Made by a program: the position numbers and the translations under genes
NCBI GenBank assembly: GCA_003224085.1
Contig: QHYK01000062.1
Location: 1-63,339 of the forward strand
Source of the DNA: Acidobacteriota bacterium
GTDB taxonomy: Bacteria > Acidobacteriota > Terriglobia > Acidiferrales > UBA7541
Reading direction: 5' to 3'
DNA: 63,339 bases
The notes under the pieces: generated by a model
Told to the model about the DNA's origin: nothing
Databases searched by the model: none
What the model saw: the letters and a program-made list of their open reading frames with translations, nothing else
Shown: in pieces, positions 1 through 8,102 of the stretch
Layout of the letters: every line of letters begins with the position of its first letter
Position numbering within the stretch: position 1 is the stretch's first letter

Positions 1-276
1 GTATTCGTTGCAACAAAGCGCATCCCGCGGCTGAAAATCTGAAGGTAAACATCGAGTGTTAGGCATGGATATTCATGACCGCAGGACGCCTGCTGCCCGC
101 CAGTGTAGCCGGTCAGCAAACTCAAATTTTTCACATTTCCACAGGCACGCGCCGCAATAACAACTGTGGATATCTCTCCTTTGCTAATACTTTCCCCAGA
201 ATCACTGTAAGGCATGGGGATAGAAGGCTTCTAGAAAACTGTTGACGAAAGGAAAGCGAAGAGCTATAACGCCCTT
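1..276. other. Left edge, no complete gene
   Basis: No complete gene is seen. A short plus-strand reading frame enters from the edge and stops at 58-60; its few residues are too little to name. The AT-rich part just before tnpA holds a small inverted repeat at 221-233 (tagaag/cttcta) that could belong to the left end of the IS200/IS605 element, whose ends are normally hairpins. I cannot fix the element boundary because the right end is missing. Confidence 0.3.
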
Positions 277-675
277 ATGATGCTAGGATACAAGTCCAAT
301 CACAACGTCGTATACAGCAGCAAATACCATGTTGTTTGGTGCCCGAAGTACCGTCGTAAAGTGCTTGTGGATAAGGTTGCCAAGCGTCTCTTCAATTTGA
401 TACATAAGGCGGCTTTGAGATATCGAGCCGAGGTCATGGCTCTGGAAATCAGGCCCGACCACGTTCATTTGCTTGTCGAGGTAGACCCGCAATTCGGGAT
501 ACACAGACTTGTGAAACACATCAAAGGCGTCACGTCGCACGACCTCAGAAAAGAGTTCCAGAGTCTCAGGACACGGCTGCCCAGCCTGTGGACAAACAGC
601 TATTTTGTTTCAACTGTAGGTGGTGCACCACTGGAAGTCATCAAGCAGTACGTGGACAACCAGAAGAATGTCTAA
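277..675 (+). CDS. tnpA: IS200/IS605 family Y1 transposase TnpA
   Basis: A 132-residue single-strand transposase of the HUH/Y1 family, which cuts and joins element ends at hairpins. Family signatures are visible: an N-terminal VWCPKYR segment, the metal-binding HUH motif in RPDHVHLLVEV near residues 60-70, and a C-terminal IKQYVDNQ helix carrying the likely nucleophilic tyrosine. Length is normal for this family and the frame is open, so the gene may be functional. The start at 277 (ATGATG) has a second ATG at 280. Its stop overlaps the start of a tnpB remnant by 8 bases, the usual tnpA-tnpB arrangement. Confidence 0.93.
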   Translation: MMLGYKSNHNVVYSSKYHVVWCPKYRRKVLVDKVAKRLFNLIHKAALRYRAEVMALEIRPDHVHLLVEVDPQFGIHRLVKHIKGVTSHDLRKEFQSLRTRLPSLWTNSYFVSTVGGAPLEVIKQYVDNQKNV

Positions 676-1097
676 CTCCACCAAACACGGCGTCAAGGGT
701 CGGATATATCTCACCCCAGAGCAAGTTCTCTGGCTGCGCGTCAGTTTGGTTGTGCCCGATTTGTGTACAATCATCTTTTGAACTTTTCGCAAACCAGATA
801 CTCCCACAACAAAACCAAGACTTCTCCAGCACAACGCAGTCTGGAACTAACCAGAATGAAGACCGCGTTGCCTTGGCTCCGCGAAGTCAGCGCCCCATCG
901 TTACAGCAGACCGGGCGTGCTTTAGATACCGCGTACAAGAATTGGTTCGACTCCTTGATGGGTAAGCGTCCGGATAAAGTAAAACCACCGAGGTTTAAGA
1001 AGAAATCAAACCGTCAGTCTGCTCGTTTCACCAGAAACTCTTTCCGTTTCAAAAATGGCGTCCTAAGCCTTTCCAAGATCGGTGCTATCCCCATTGT
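668..1097 (+). pseudogene. tnpB: Truncated, frameshifted TnpB (IS605 OrfB) remnant
   Basis: TnpB is the RNA-guided nuclease accessory of IS200/IS605 elements. The first about 24 codons from the ATG at 668 read as a typical TnpB start (GRIYLTPEQ). Homology then moves to another frame near 735-742, continuing as FGCARFVYNHLLNF, YSHNKT, PPRFKKK and SFRFKNG up to KIGAIPIVWHR. Around 1085-1097 the similarity ends. The RuvC catalytic region and zinc ribbon are absent, since a full TnpB has about 350-400 residues. The gene is therefore dead through both a frameshift and loss of its 3' two thirds. Confidence 0.88.
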
Positions 1098-1597
1098 TTG
1101 GCATCGGCGGATTAGGCCATCTGGCCGTCCAGGTGGCGAGAGAACTCGGGGCGGAAGTCATCGCGGTGGATATGACGGAGGACAAGCTCCACCTTGCGAA
1201 GGCGCTGGGTGCAGCGCATGGCTATATCGCTGCATCGAAGAATGTCGCAAAAGAGTTGCGCGCGAAGGGTGGAGTCCACGTGGGCCTGGTGACTTCGGCA
1301 GCAAAAGCGGCGTATGACATGGCTTTTGCCTGCGTGCGACCTTCGGGAACTCTTCTCGCGGTCGGCTTGCCCGCCGAGAACATCTGCTTTCCGCCGGTTC
1401 TGATGGCTGCCAAGGAAGTGCGCATCCAAGCAAGCGCCGTTGGGACGCGGCAGGACTTGCGCGAAGTGCTGGCGATGGCCGCCATGGGAAAAATTCGCTG
1501 TCAGGTGGCCACGCGCCCGTTGTGCGACGTGAACGCCGCTATGGATCAGCTACGTAATGGGCAAGTTTCAGGAAGAATCGTGCTCTGTTTCGCATAA
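1082..1597 (+). pseudogene. 3' half of zinc-type alcohol dehydrogenase
   Basis: The frame encodes the NAD(P)-binding Rossmann half and C-terminus of a medium-chain zinc alcohol dehydrogenase. It starts at the dinucleotide-binding motif FGIGGLGHLAVQVAREL and runs through GAEVIAVD, CVRPSGTLLAVGLP and a normal terminus ending DQLRNGQVSGRIVL. The catalytic zinc-binding N-terminal domain (about 160 residues) is missing; upstream DNA encodes TnpB instead. The frame can start only at an internal codon near 1082, so it is best read as a gene remnant. The remaining part has no frameshift, which suggests recent truncation. Confidence 0.88.
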
Positions 1598-1902
1598 ACG
1601 TAACGGCCATCATTTTGCGCCCGGGCCACAGTTCGAAAACCATTAGCCGCAAAATTCGTATTGACGTTAGTTTGTAAAATGTGATACCGACTATCACAAT
1701 CTTGGATGCTTCGGTCGGGGAGCGTGGCCTCAAAGCCAATGCTGATTTCCAATCTCATGAATGTTGTTGGTGCCGCCTAGCATCGCGGCGATCGCTGCGG
1801 TGCTCGAGGTAACCGCTCGGAAGGTATTCGATGGAGGGTCCGAGTACGCCTGGGCGATCGACAACCGGGGTTCTCGATGCCTCGGATGAACCAGGAGGAA
1901 CT
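1598..1902 (+). promoter_or_regulatory. TonB receptor upstream region with 19-bp operator-like palindrome
   Basis: This gap between the dehydrogenase remnant and the receptor start contains a perfect inverted repeat, TGTGATA-ccgac-TATCACA, at 1680-1698. It overlaps a weak promoter-like pair, TTGACG at 1661-1666 and TGATAC at 1682-1687, with a short 15-bp spacer. A strong ribosome-binding site AGGAGG lies at 1893-1898. The palindrome is likely an operator for a dimeric regulator, which I cannot identify. Confidence 0.5.
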
Positions 1903-4900
1903 ATGAAGTCGACTTGGTTGGCGGCTGGATTTTTCCTGGCCGCGTGTTTGTTTCCTGCCAGTCCGGCAACCTCCGCACAGGGCGTGGGAGCCTCCGCCGA
2001 TCTGACCGGCACGGTCACCGACCCGAGCGGCGCGGGAGTGCCAAACACGAAGATCACGGTGACGGATGCCGAAAAGGGCGTGGAGCGGAGCGTTGCGACC
2101 GATGAGCACGGTTTCTATCGCGTGTCCGGGCTTGCTCCTTCAACCTATAAAGTCAGCGTCGAGCACGCCGGCTTTCAGACCGAAGTGGCTACCAGTGTGG
2201 TTTTAACCGTCGGACAAACGCTGGTTTTTGATTTTCGGCTCAAATTGTCGGGAATGTCCTCGCAGGTGGAAGTGAGTTCCGAACCCCCCATCGTGGAAAC
2301 GGAGAGGGCAAGCCAAGCAAACACGCTCACACAGGAATTCATTGCCGACCTCCCCATCGATCGCCGCGATTACCTCACTTTTACTTTGCTGGCCCCTGGT
2401 GTGTCGAACTCCACCAGGCTTGCCTCGGACCAGGATTTCCGTGTTAAGCAGACCCCGCAGAGCGGCCTCTCTTTTTATGGAAGCAATGGCCGTGGCAACA
2501 GCGTCACAGTCGACGGTGGCGAAGCCAACGACGATGCCGGCGGAGTGCGGCTGACCCTCAGCCAGGATGCGGTTCAAGAGTTTCAGGTGAATCGCAGCAA
2601 TTACCTGGCAGAATTAGGTGGTGCGAGCGGTGCGGCCATCAATATCATTTCCAAGTCCGGCGGCAACGATTTCCACGGCAGCCTTTACTCCTATTTTCGA
2701 AACGACGTGTTCGACGCCGCTGATCCCTTTGCCGTCAAACAAGCTTTGGCGCCGGGTGCGGTTTTCGATCCATCGCAGCCGGACAGCGTTGGTTCGAACT
2801 TAAAGAATTCCCTCACGCGCTATCAATACGGCGGCACCAGCGGTTTTCCCATTAAGAAGGACAAATCCTTTCTCTTTGGTGCCTTCGAAGGGCTGCAGCA
2901 GGACACGCAAAGTGCCGTCCCCTTACTTACCAACACCGATATTTTTCGGCCGACCAGCGCGCAGTTAACGACCCTACAGGACCTGGCGGCTGAAGGCAGC
3001 GGCACAATGGTGCAGTGCTTCTCCAATTCGTCTCAGACTTTTCCGGCGCCGACTTGCGCTTTCCTGCTACAGAATGTCTTGACCGTAAGCCAATTGGCCG
3101 CACCGGGGCGATTGGCGGGACAGCAGGCATTGAACGCCTTTCTGATCAGCCAGCTTGAAACCAATGGAGGGTTGTTCAATTACAAGACGCGCGAATATCT
3201 TGCTTCGGGCCGCTTTGACCATCGTTTCGGCGAATCGAACCAGTTGGCTCTGACTTACAGGTACGGCCACGACCTGGAAGAGAGTCCCGACGTGCACTCC
3301 CTGACAGGCTTCACCGCAGGAAGCTCCATTCGCACCTACGACAACAACATAATGGCTGGTTGGTATCACGTGTTCAGCCCGACCGCGCAAAATGAGTTGC
3401 GGCTTCAGTTTGACTACACCGCCTTCGACGTCGTCCCCAACGCGCCTGGAGAGGTAGGTTTGCAGATTCCAGGTTTCGTCAATAATCTTGGCACCAGCAT
3501 CTTCATTCCGAATTTCACCATTACCCGCCGTTATGAAATCGCGGACAACTTCACCTTCGTCCGCGGCCACCACACCATGAAATGGGGAGGCGAAGAACTT
3601 CTTCGCGGCAATCATACCGAGTCACATACTTTTTTCCCCGGCCGGTTTGTTTTTGGTTCGTTGCCGGGATTCCTGATCAGCCCCTGTTTCCTCCCCTCTT
3701 CCACAACTGCAAATCCTTGTGGCTTGACGACGCAAGGAGTTGCGCTTAACTCTCTGCAGACTGCTTCGTTTGGCCTTCCGCAGGTCTATCAGCAGGGCTT
3801 TGGCAACCCGGTGTACCCGTATTACACAAGGCCGTGGACGGCCTTCTATTGGCAGGACTCCTGGCTCCTGGCCTCGAACTTCACTTTGAATTATGGCCTT
3901 CGGTACGAACTCGACACTCAGTACAAGCCCTTGGGCACGTACAGGAAGAATTTTGGCCCCCGTGTCTCCTTCTCTTGGGATCCGTTAAAAGATCACAAGA
4001 CCGTGGTCCGGGCAGGGTACGGAATCTTCTACGCCCCGGTCTACGAACAGATTGGAGCCGTGGACCTTTCCCTCGGGGTGCTGAATGCAAACAAAACCTC
4101 GGTTGGAAATACAACGAACGCGGGAGAAGTCAAAAATCTGGTGGCCATCTGCGGCATTGCCGGAACTCCTTTCGTGGGAAGCGGAAATAGTCCATGTAAC
4201 CGCGAAATCTCCATCTACATCGTTCCGCTTACCGGCGTACCCTTCGGAAACGCCAACCTGAATGCCGCAGCCGTTTACCAGGGCTTGTTCGGGGCTGGGC
4301 CCAATGGAGGATTGATCGGATGCACCACACCTGCGTCAGGGGCCTATGCCTGCATTACTCCCGCAAGTCTAGCGCCGTTTGGGCTAAATGTGACCAATAG
4401 CGGGCCGCTTGCGCCGCTGCAGGTGGTTTTCGTGGAGCAACCAAATTACCGCAACCCCTACTCGCAACAGGCCGAATTCGGAATCGAGCACGAGGTGGTG
4501 CCAGGATTCTCCATTTCCGCGAGCTATATCTACTCCCACACCATCGGGCTCCCCGTGGCCATCGATACGAATTTATTGCCCGCGCCCACCAGCGCTGTCA
4601 CCTTGGCCAGCGGGAAAACGGTGGCGTACAGGAACTGGAATTTGGGCCCGGGAGCCGATCCACTGGGCGGCACGGAAGGACTACCCTGTGCAGCCACTGC
4701 GGCGAATCCGCTTGCTCCGTTTGCATGCTTCGTGAATCCACTCATCGTTCAAAACAACCAGTACACTTCCGCGGCAACTGCGGTCTATCAAGCCGGCATT
4801 CTTGAAATCAAGAAACGCTTCAGCTCGCACTTCACGGCCTTGGGCAATTACACCTTCAGCAAGGGGTTCGACACGAGCACGGATTTCAACAGTGACTACG

Positions 4901-5490
4901 GACCGCAAGACCCCACGAATCCGGGGGCCGACCGAGGTCTCTCCGAGTTTGATCAACGCCATAAGGTCGTCGTCGCGGGAGTCTTCGATAGTCCGTGGAA
5001 GAATGCCGTCCTTAGCGGATTTCAGTTATCCCCGATCTTTACCTATAACAGCGGGCATCCTTTTAACCTACTCGCCGGAGGCGAGGTCAACGGAGACAAC
5101 CACACGACGAACGAACGGCCTCTTGGGGCTGGCCGCGATACCGGCTTGGGGCCGACTTACACGAACTTTGACATGCGCTTGAGCTGGCAGCATAAGGTGC
5201 GCGAGAAGGCCTTGCTGCAACTTACAGCCGAGGGGTTCAACATCGCGAATCACACCAATTATGCAAGCGTCAACAACGAAGTGAGCCCCTTATTTGGAAT
5301 TCAAACAACACCGACGACGTGTCCGGCCGCAGGCACTTGCCCGACAGGCAATACGAGCTTCGCCGTACACGGTTTTAAGCCGGGAACGCTGCTTCCCGAC
5401 GGAACCCACGCAACCGCCAGCACGCCGCTGGCTTTTACGTCCGTGTCCCCAAAGCGTGAAGTCCAGTTGGGCCTGCGGCTTACCTTCTGA
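1903..5490 (+). CDS. Oar-like TonB-dependent receptor
   Basis: An outer-membrane TonB-dependent receptor of the acidobacterial Oar-like type, 1,195 residues. The ATG at 1903 is preferred over earlier in-frame codons because AGGAGG precedes it by 4 bases and it opens a clean signal peptide (MKSTWLAAGFFLAAC to SAQ). Next come a carboxypeptidase-regulatory-like beta-sandwich (about residues 30-115: GTVTDPSGAGVPNTKITVTD), a plug-like region (about 120-260) and a long beta-barrel ending in an aromatic-terminated strand (LGLRLTF). No substrate can be deduced. It precedes an acyl-CoA catabolic cluster on the same strand, so uptake of a lipid-like or organic-acid substrate is possible but only inferred. 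Confidence 0.92.
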   Translation: MKSTWLAAGFFLAACLFPASPATSAQGVGASADLTGTVTDPSGAGVPNTKITVTDAEKGVERSVATDEHGFYRVSGLAPSTYKVSVEHAGFQTEVATSVVLTVGQTLVFDFRLKLSGMSSQVEVSSEPPIVETERASQANTLTQEFIADLPIDRRDYLTFTLLAPGVSNSTRLASDQDFRVKQTPQSGLSFYGSNGRGNSVTVDGGEANDDAGGVRLTLSQDAVQEFQVNRSNYLAELGGASGAAINIISKSGGNDFHGSLYSYFRNDVFDAADPFAVKQALAPGAVFDPSQPDSVGSNLKNSLTRYQYGGTSGFPIKKDKSFLFGAFEGLQQDTQSAVPLLTNTDIFRPTSAQLTTLQDLAAEGSGTMVQCFSNSSQTFPAPTCAFLLQNVLTVSQLAAPGRLAGQQALNAFLISQLETNGGLFNYKTREYLASGRFDHRFGESNQLALTYRYGHDLEESPDVHSLTGFTAGSSIRTYDNNIMAGWYHVFSPTAQNELRLQFDYTAFDVVPNAPGEVGLQIPGFVNNLGTSIFIPNFTITRRYEIADNFTFVRGHHTMKWGGEELLRGNHTESHTFFPGRFVFGSLPGFLISPCFLPSSTTANPCGLTTQGVALNSLQTASFGLPQVYQQGFGNPVYPYYTRPWTAFYWQDSWLLASNFTLNYGLRYELDTQYKPLGTYRKNFGPRVSFSWDPLKDHKTVVRAGYGIFYAPVYEQIGAVDLSLGVLNANKTSVGNTTNAGEVKNLVAICGIAGTPFVGSGNSPCNREISIYIVPLTGVPFGNANLNAAAVYQGLFGAGPNGGLIGCTTPASGAYACITPASLAPFGLNVTNSGPLAPLQVVFVEQPNYRNPYSQQAEFGIEHEVVPGFSISASYIYSHTIGLPVAIDTNLLPAPTSAVTLASGKTVAYRNWNLGPGADPLGGTEGLPCAATAANPLAPFACFVNPLIVQNNQYTSAATAVYQAGILEIKKRFSSHFTALGNYTFSKGFDTSTDFNSDYGPQDPTNPGADRGLSEFDQRHKVVVAGVFDSPWKNAVLSGFQLSPIFTYNSGHPFNLLAGGEVNGDNHTTNERPLGAGRDTGLGPTYTNFDMRLSWQHKVREKALLQLTAEGFNIANHTNYASVNNEVSPLFGIQTTPTTCPAAGTCPTGNTSFAVHGFKPGTLLPDGTHATASTPLAFTSVSPKREVQLGLRLTF

Positions 5491-5556
5491 GCAACACGCC
5501 AGATCACGTCGGCAGAACCCCACCCTGGCTCTGGATTCTCCGTTGCCCGTGACCCT

Positions 5557-5580
5557 CAATTGACGTGAGAATTGTATAGT
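5557..5580 (+). promoter_or_regulatory. Candidate promoter/operator of catabolic cluster
   Basis: Between the receptor stop and the SDR start there is a -10-like TATAGT at 5575-5580. Directly before it lies an inverted repeat, CAATT-8 nt-AATTG, at 5557-5574. No good -35 box sits at normal spacing. It could be the promoter and a repressor site for the SDR-ligase-hydratase genes. Confidence 0.35.
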
Positions 5581-5619
5581 GTTTGCGAAAAGGACCTCTG
5601 AAGCTTTTAGGCGATCCCG

Positions 5620-6387
5620 GTGAACACCAAGGAACTCTTCGATCTGTCCGGGCGCGTTGCTATGGTTACGGGAGGCTCCATTGGCCTTGGGCGCCAAATG
5701 GCCGAAGGCTTGGCTGAGATGGGAGCAAATCTGGTACTTTGCGCGCGCAAAAAGGAGCGCTGCGAACAAGCAGCGGAAGAATTGAAGCGACTTGGTGTCA
5801 AAACGCTGGCCCTTGCCTGCGACGTCAGAATTCCAGGGCATGTCCAGAACGTGGTCGAGGAAACCGTTTCGCAGTTTGGCCGCATCGACATCCTCATCAA
5901 CAATGCTGGCACCTCTTGGGGTGCTCCGGTTGAAGAGATGAGGCTCGAGCACTGGAACAAGGTGATGGAGACGAATTTGACCGGGACATTTCTGTTCTCG
6001 CAGGCGGTTGGCAAGCACATGGTTGCGCAGCGCCGGGGAAAAATCATAAACATTGCTTCGGTGGCGGGCATCCGCGGGGCGCCACCGGAATTTCAAGCCA
6101 TCGGATACCACGCCAGCAAAGGCGGCGTCATCGCTTTCACCAAGGATTTGGCCTGCAAATGGGGGATGCAAAACATCCAGGTGAATGCCATTGCGCCTGG
6201 CTGGTTCCCCACGCACATGTCCCAGGTGGTGATGGAAATAAACAAAGAGGCCTTTTTGAAGAAGATTCCCCTGGGGCGTTTTGGAAGCGACTACGACCTG
6301 AAAGGGGCCGCCGTGTTCCTGGCATCGGACGCTTCCAATTTTGTCACCGGACATGTATTGGTAGTGGATGGAGGGCAAACGGCCTGA
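5620..6387 (+). CDS. SDR family oxidoreductase
   Basis: A classical short-chain dehydrogenase/reductase of 255 residues starting at GTG 5620. It has the cofactor motif TGGSIGLG (17-24), NNAG (94-97), the catalytic serine in INIASVAG (S147) and the Y163-x3-K167 pair, so the catalytic set is complete. Such enzymes oxidise or reduce hydroxyl/keto groups with NAD(P). It lies 20 bases before an acyl-CoA ligase and in a cluster with an APH-like kinase and an ACAD10/11-type dehydrogenase. By comparison with the Pseudomonas lva pathway, where an SDR (LvaD) acts on levulinyl/4-hydroxyvaleryl-CoA, a 4-oxo/4-hydroxyacyl reductase role is plausible. A 3-hydroxyacyl dehydrogenase role is also possible. 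Confidence 0.9.
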   Translation: MNTKELFDLSGRVAMVTGGSIGLGRQMAEGLAEMGANLVLCARKKERCEQAAEELKRLGVKTLALACDVRIPGHVQNVVEETVSQFGRIDILINNAGTSWGAPVEEMRLEHWNKVMETNLTGTFLFSQAVGKHMVAQRRGKIINIASVAGIRGAPPEFQAIGYHASKGGVIAFTKDLACKWGMQNIQVNAIAPGWFPTHMSQVVMEINKEAFLKKIPLGRFGSDYDLKGAAVFLASDASNFVTGHVLVVDGGQTA

Positions 6388-6407
6388 CCCGAGGGCGGCA
6401 GCCTGCG

Positions 6408-8102
6408 ATGAACGTTCCCTTGACACCGATCCGCTTTCTTCGCTATGCCGAGCAGCAATCTGCGCGGCGAACCGCGGTCGTCTGCGGAAACGAGCGCCTC
6501 ACGTACGCGCAATTTGCAGAGCGCGCGAGCAGGCTTGCTGGTGCTTTGCAAAAGGCCGGCGTCCAGCCTGGCGACCGCGTGGCGTTTCTCAGCACGAATT
6601 GTCACCGCTTGCTGGAAGCCTACTATGGCGTGGTCGAAGCAGGGGCCGTGCTGTTGCCGCTCAACATCCGGCTAGCCCCGCAAGAGCTCGCTTATATCCT
6701 GAATGACGCGGGCGCAAGCGTGCTCTTCCTCGAGAGCCGCTTCCTGGAATTGGTCGAATCTTTCCGGTCTAAGCTCACGACCGTCAAAACCTTCTTCTCT
6801 CTCGACAAATTGCCCAACGTGGATTGGATCTCTAACCGGAATTACGAAGCGCTGCTCGCCGCCGCTCTTCCCTATCGCGCCGACATCATGCAGGTCGACG
6901 AAAACTCTCTTGCCGAGCTTTTTTACACCAGCGGCACCAGCGCCGAGCCGAAGGGTGTGATGCTGACGCACCGCAATATCTACTTGCACGCGCTCAATGC
7001 CGGTTTGGCCATGCACACCGACAACGATTCCGTGGAGCTGCACACGGTTCCGTTGTTTCACGCCAACGGCTGGGGCGTGGCTCATTTCCTGACGCTGGTC
7101 GGCGGCAAGCACGTGATGATTCAGAAATTCGACCCGCCCGAAGTTTTTCGGCTCATCGAGGCCGAGCGCGTACAGTATTGCAGTCTCGTGCCTGCCATGG
7201 CCACGGCCTTGGTGAATTGTCCGGAGCGTTCGAACTACGATCTGAGCAGCCTCAAGCGAATTACCATCGGTGGTGCCGCCTCGTCTCCTACCTTGATCCG
7301 CGAAGTGGAAGAAGAGCTGGGGTGCGCCTGTTTTTCGGGCTACGGCCTGACGGAGACAGCGCCGGTGTTGACCATCTCTCCCAGGAAGCCGGACGTGCAG
7401 TGGGAGGGGGAGCAGCGCTACATCGGGCAATCGATGACCGGTTACGCCATTCCGGGCGTCGAACTCCGCGTCGTCGACGCAAAGGACCAGGACGTGCCGC
7501 GGGACGGAGTATCCATTGGCGAAATTATCGCTCGAAGCGACGGCGTCCTGGAAGGTTACTGGAAACAGCCGCAAGCTACGGCGGAGGTGCTTCGCGGCGG
7601 ATGGTTTTATACCGGCGATATGGCCACCTGGAACGAAGACGGCTACATCCTCATTGTCGATCGCAAGAAGGACATCATCGTAAGCGGCGGCGAGAACGTC
7701 TCCTCGCTCGAAGTGGAGAAGATTCTTCTGTCGCACCCTGCCGTTTTGGAAGCGGCCGTTTTGCCCGTGCCGGATCCCGTGTGGGGAGAAGTGCCGAAGG
7801 CGTTGGTGGCGCTAAAACCGAACCTGCAAGCTGGTGAAACTGAGCTCATCGAGCATTGCCGCGCGCGCCTCGCGCATTACAAATGTCCGCGGTCGGTCGA
7901 ATTTCTGGAGAGATTGCCGCGGACTGGCACAGGAAAAGTCTTGAAACGAGACTTGCGCAAGAAATATTGGCAAGGCAGGGAAACGAATCGACCTGAATTT
8001 GCGGCGCGAGAAGCAAAGGACACGACTCGACAACCGCATGGCAGTTCTGGCGGCGGTTCTGGCGCGCTCGCAGGGAAGCGTGGCGAAAAGGCATCCTCAT
8101 GA
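6408..8102 (+). CDS. AMP-forming acyl-CoA synthetase
   Basis: An ANL-superfamily acyl-CoA ligase of 564 residues, which activates a carboxylic acid to its CoA thioester with ATP. The ATG at 6408 is chosen because it opens the family N-terminus (TPIRFLRYAEQQ); the earlier open frame overlaps the SDR. Motifs in order: P-loop YTSGTSAEPKG (about 171-182), GYGLTETAP (about 310), YTGDMATWNEDGY (about 400), the hinge DRKKDIIVSGGENVSS (about 418) and the C-terminal GTGKVLKRDL with the catalytic lysine (about 507). The C-terminal tail is a low-complexity extension of about 45 residues. It overlaps the next gene by ATGA, implying translational coupling. Chain length cannot be told. Confidence 0.92.
   Translation: MNVPLTPIRFLRYAEQQSARRTAVVCGNERLTYAQFAERASRLAGALQKAGVQPGDRVAFLSTNCHRLLEAYYGVVEAGAVLLPLNIRLAPQELAYILNDAGASVLFLESRFLELVESFRSKLTTVKTFFSLDKLPNVDWISNRNYEALLAAALPYRADIMQVDENSLAELFYTSGTSAEPKGVMLTHRNIYLHALNAGLAMHTDNDSVELHTVPLFHANGWGVAHFLTLVGGKHVMIQKFDPPEVFRLIEAERVQYCSLVPAMATALVNCPERSNYDLSSLKRITIGGAASSPTLIREVEEELGCACFSGYGLTETAPVLTISPRKPDVQWEGEQRYIGQSMTGYAIPGVELRVVDAKDQDVPRDGVSIGEIIARSDGVLEGYWKQPQATAEVLRGGWFYTGDMATWNEDGYILIVDRKKDIIVSGGENVSSLEVEKILLSHPAVLEAAVLPVPDPVWGEVPKALVALKPNLQAGETELIEHCRARLAHYKCPRSVEFLERLPRTGTGKVLKRDLRKKYWQGRETNRPEFAAREAKDTTRQPHGSSGGGSGALAGKRGEKASS

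Larger units (their letters stand above)
277..1097 (+). mobile_element. IS200/IS605 element remnant
   Basis: This covers tnpA plus the 5' part of tnpB. The left end presumably lies within the preceding 276 bases. The right end is lost because tnpB runs straight into an alcohol dehydrogenase coding sequence. Without its right-end hairpin the element should not move by itself. Confidence 0.75.

Noticed and set aside
763-1317. A continuous 184-codon frame that seems to be one protein
   Set aside because: Only its first about 110 codons resemble TnpB; the rest is an out-of-frame reading of the dehydrogenase. It is a product of the fusion, not a gene.
5290-6426. Long antisense frame opposite the receptor end and SDR
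   Set aside because: It is the shadow of two well supported genes and has no domain.
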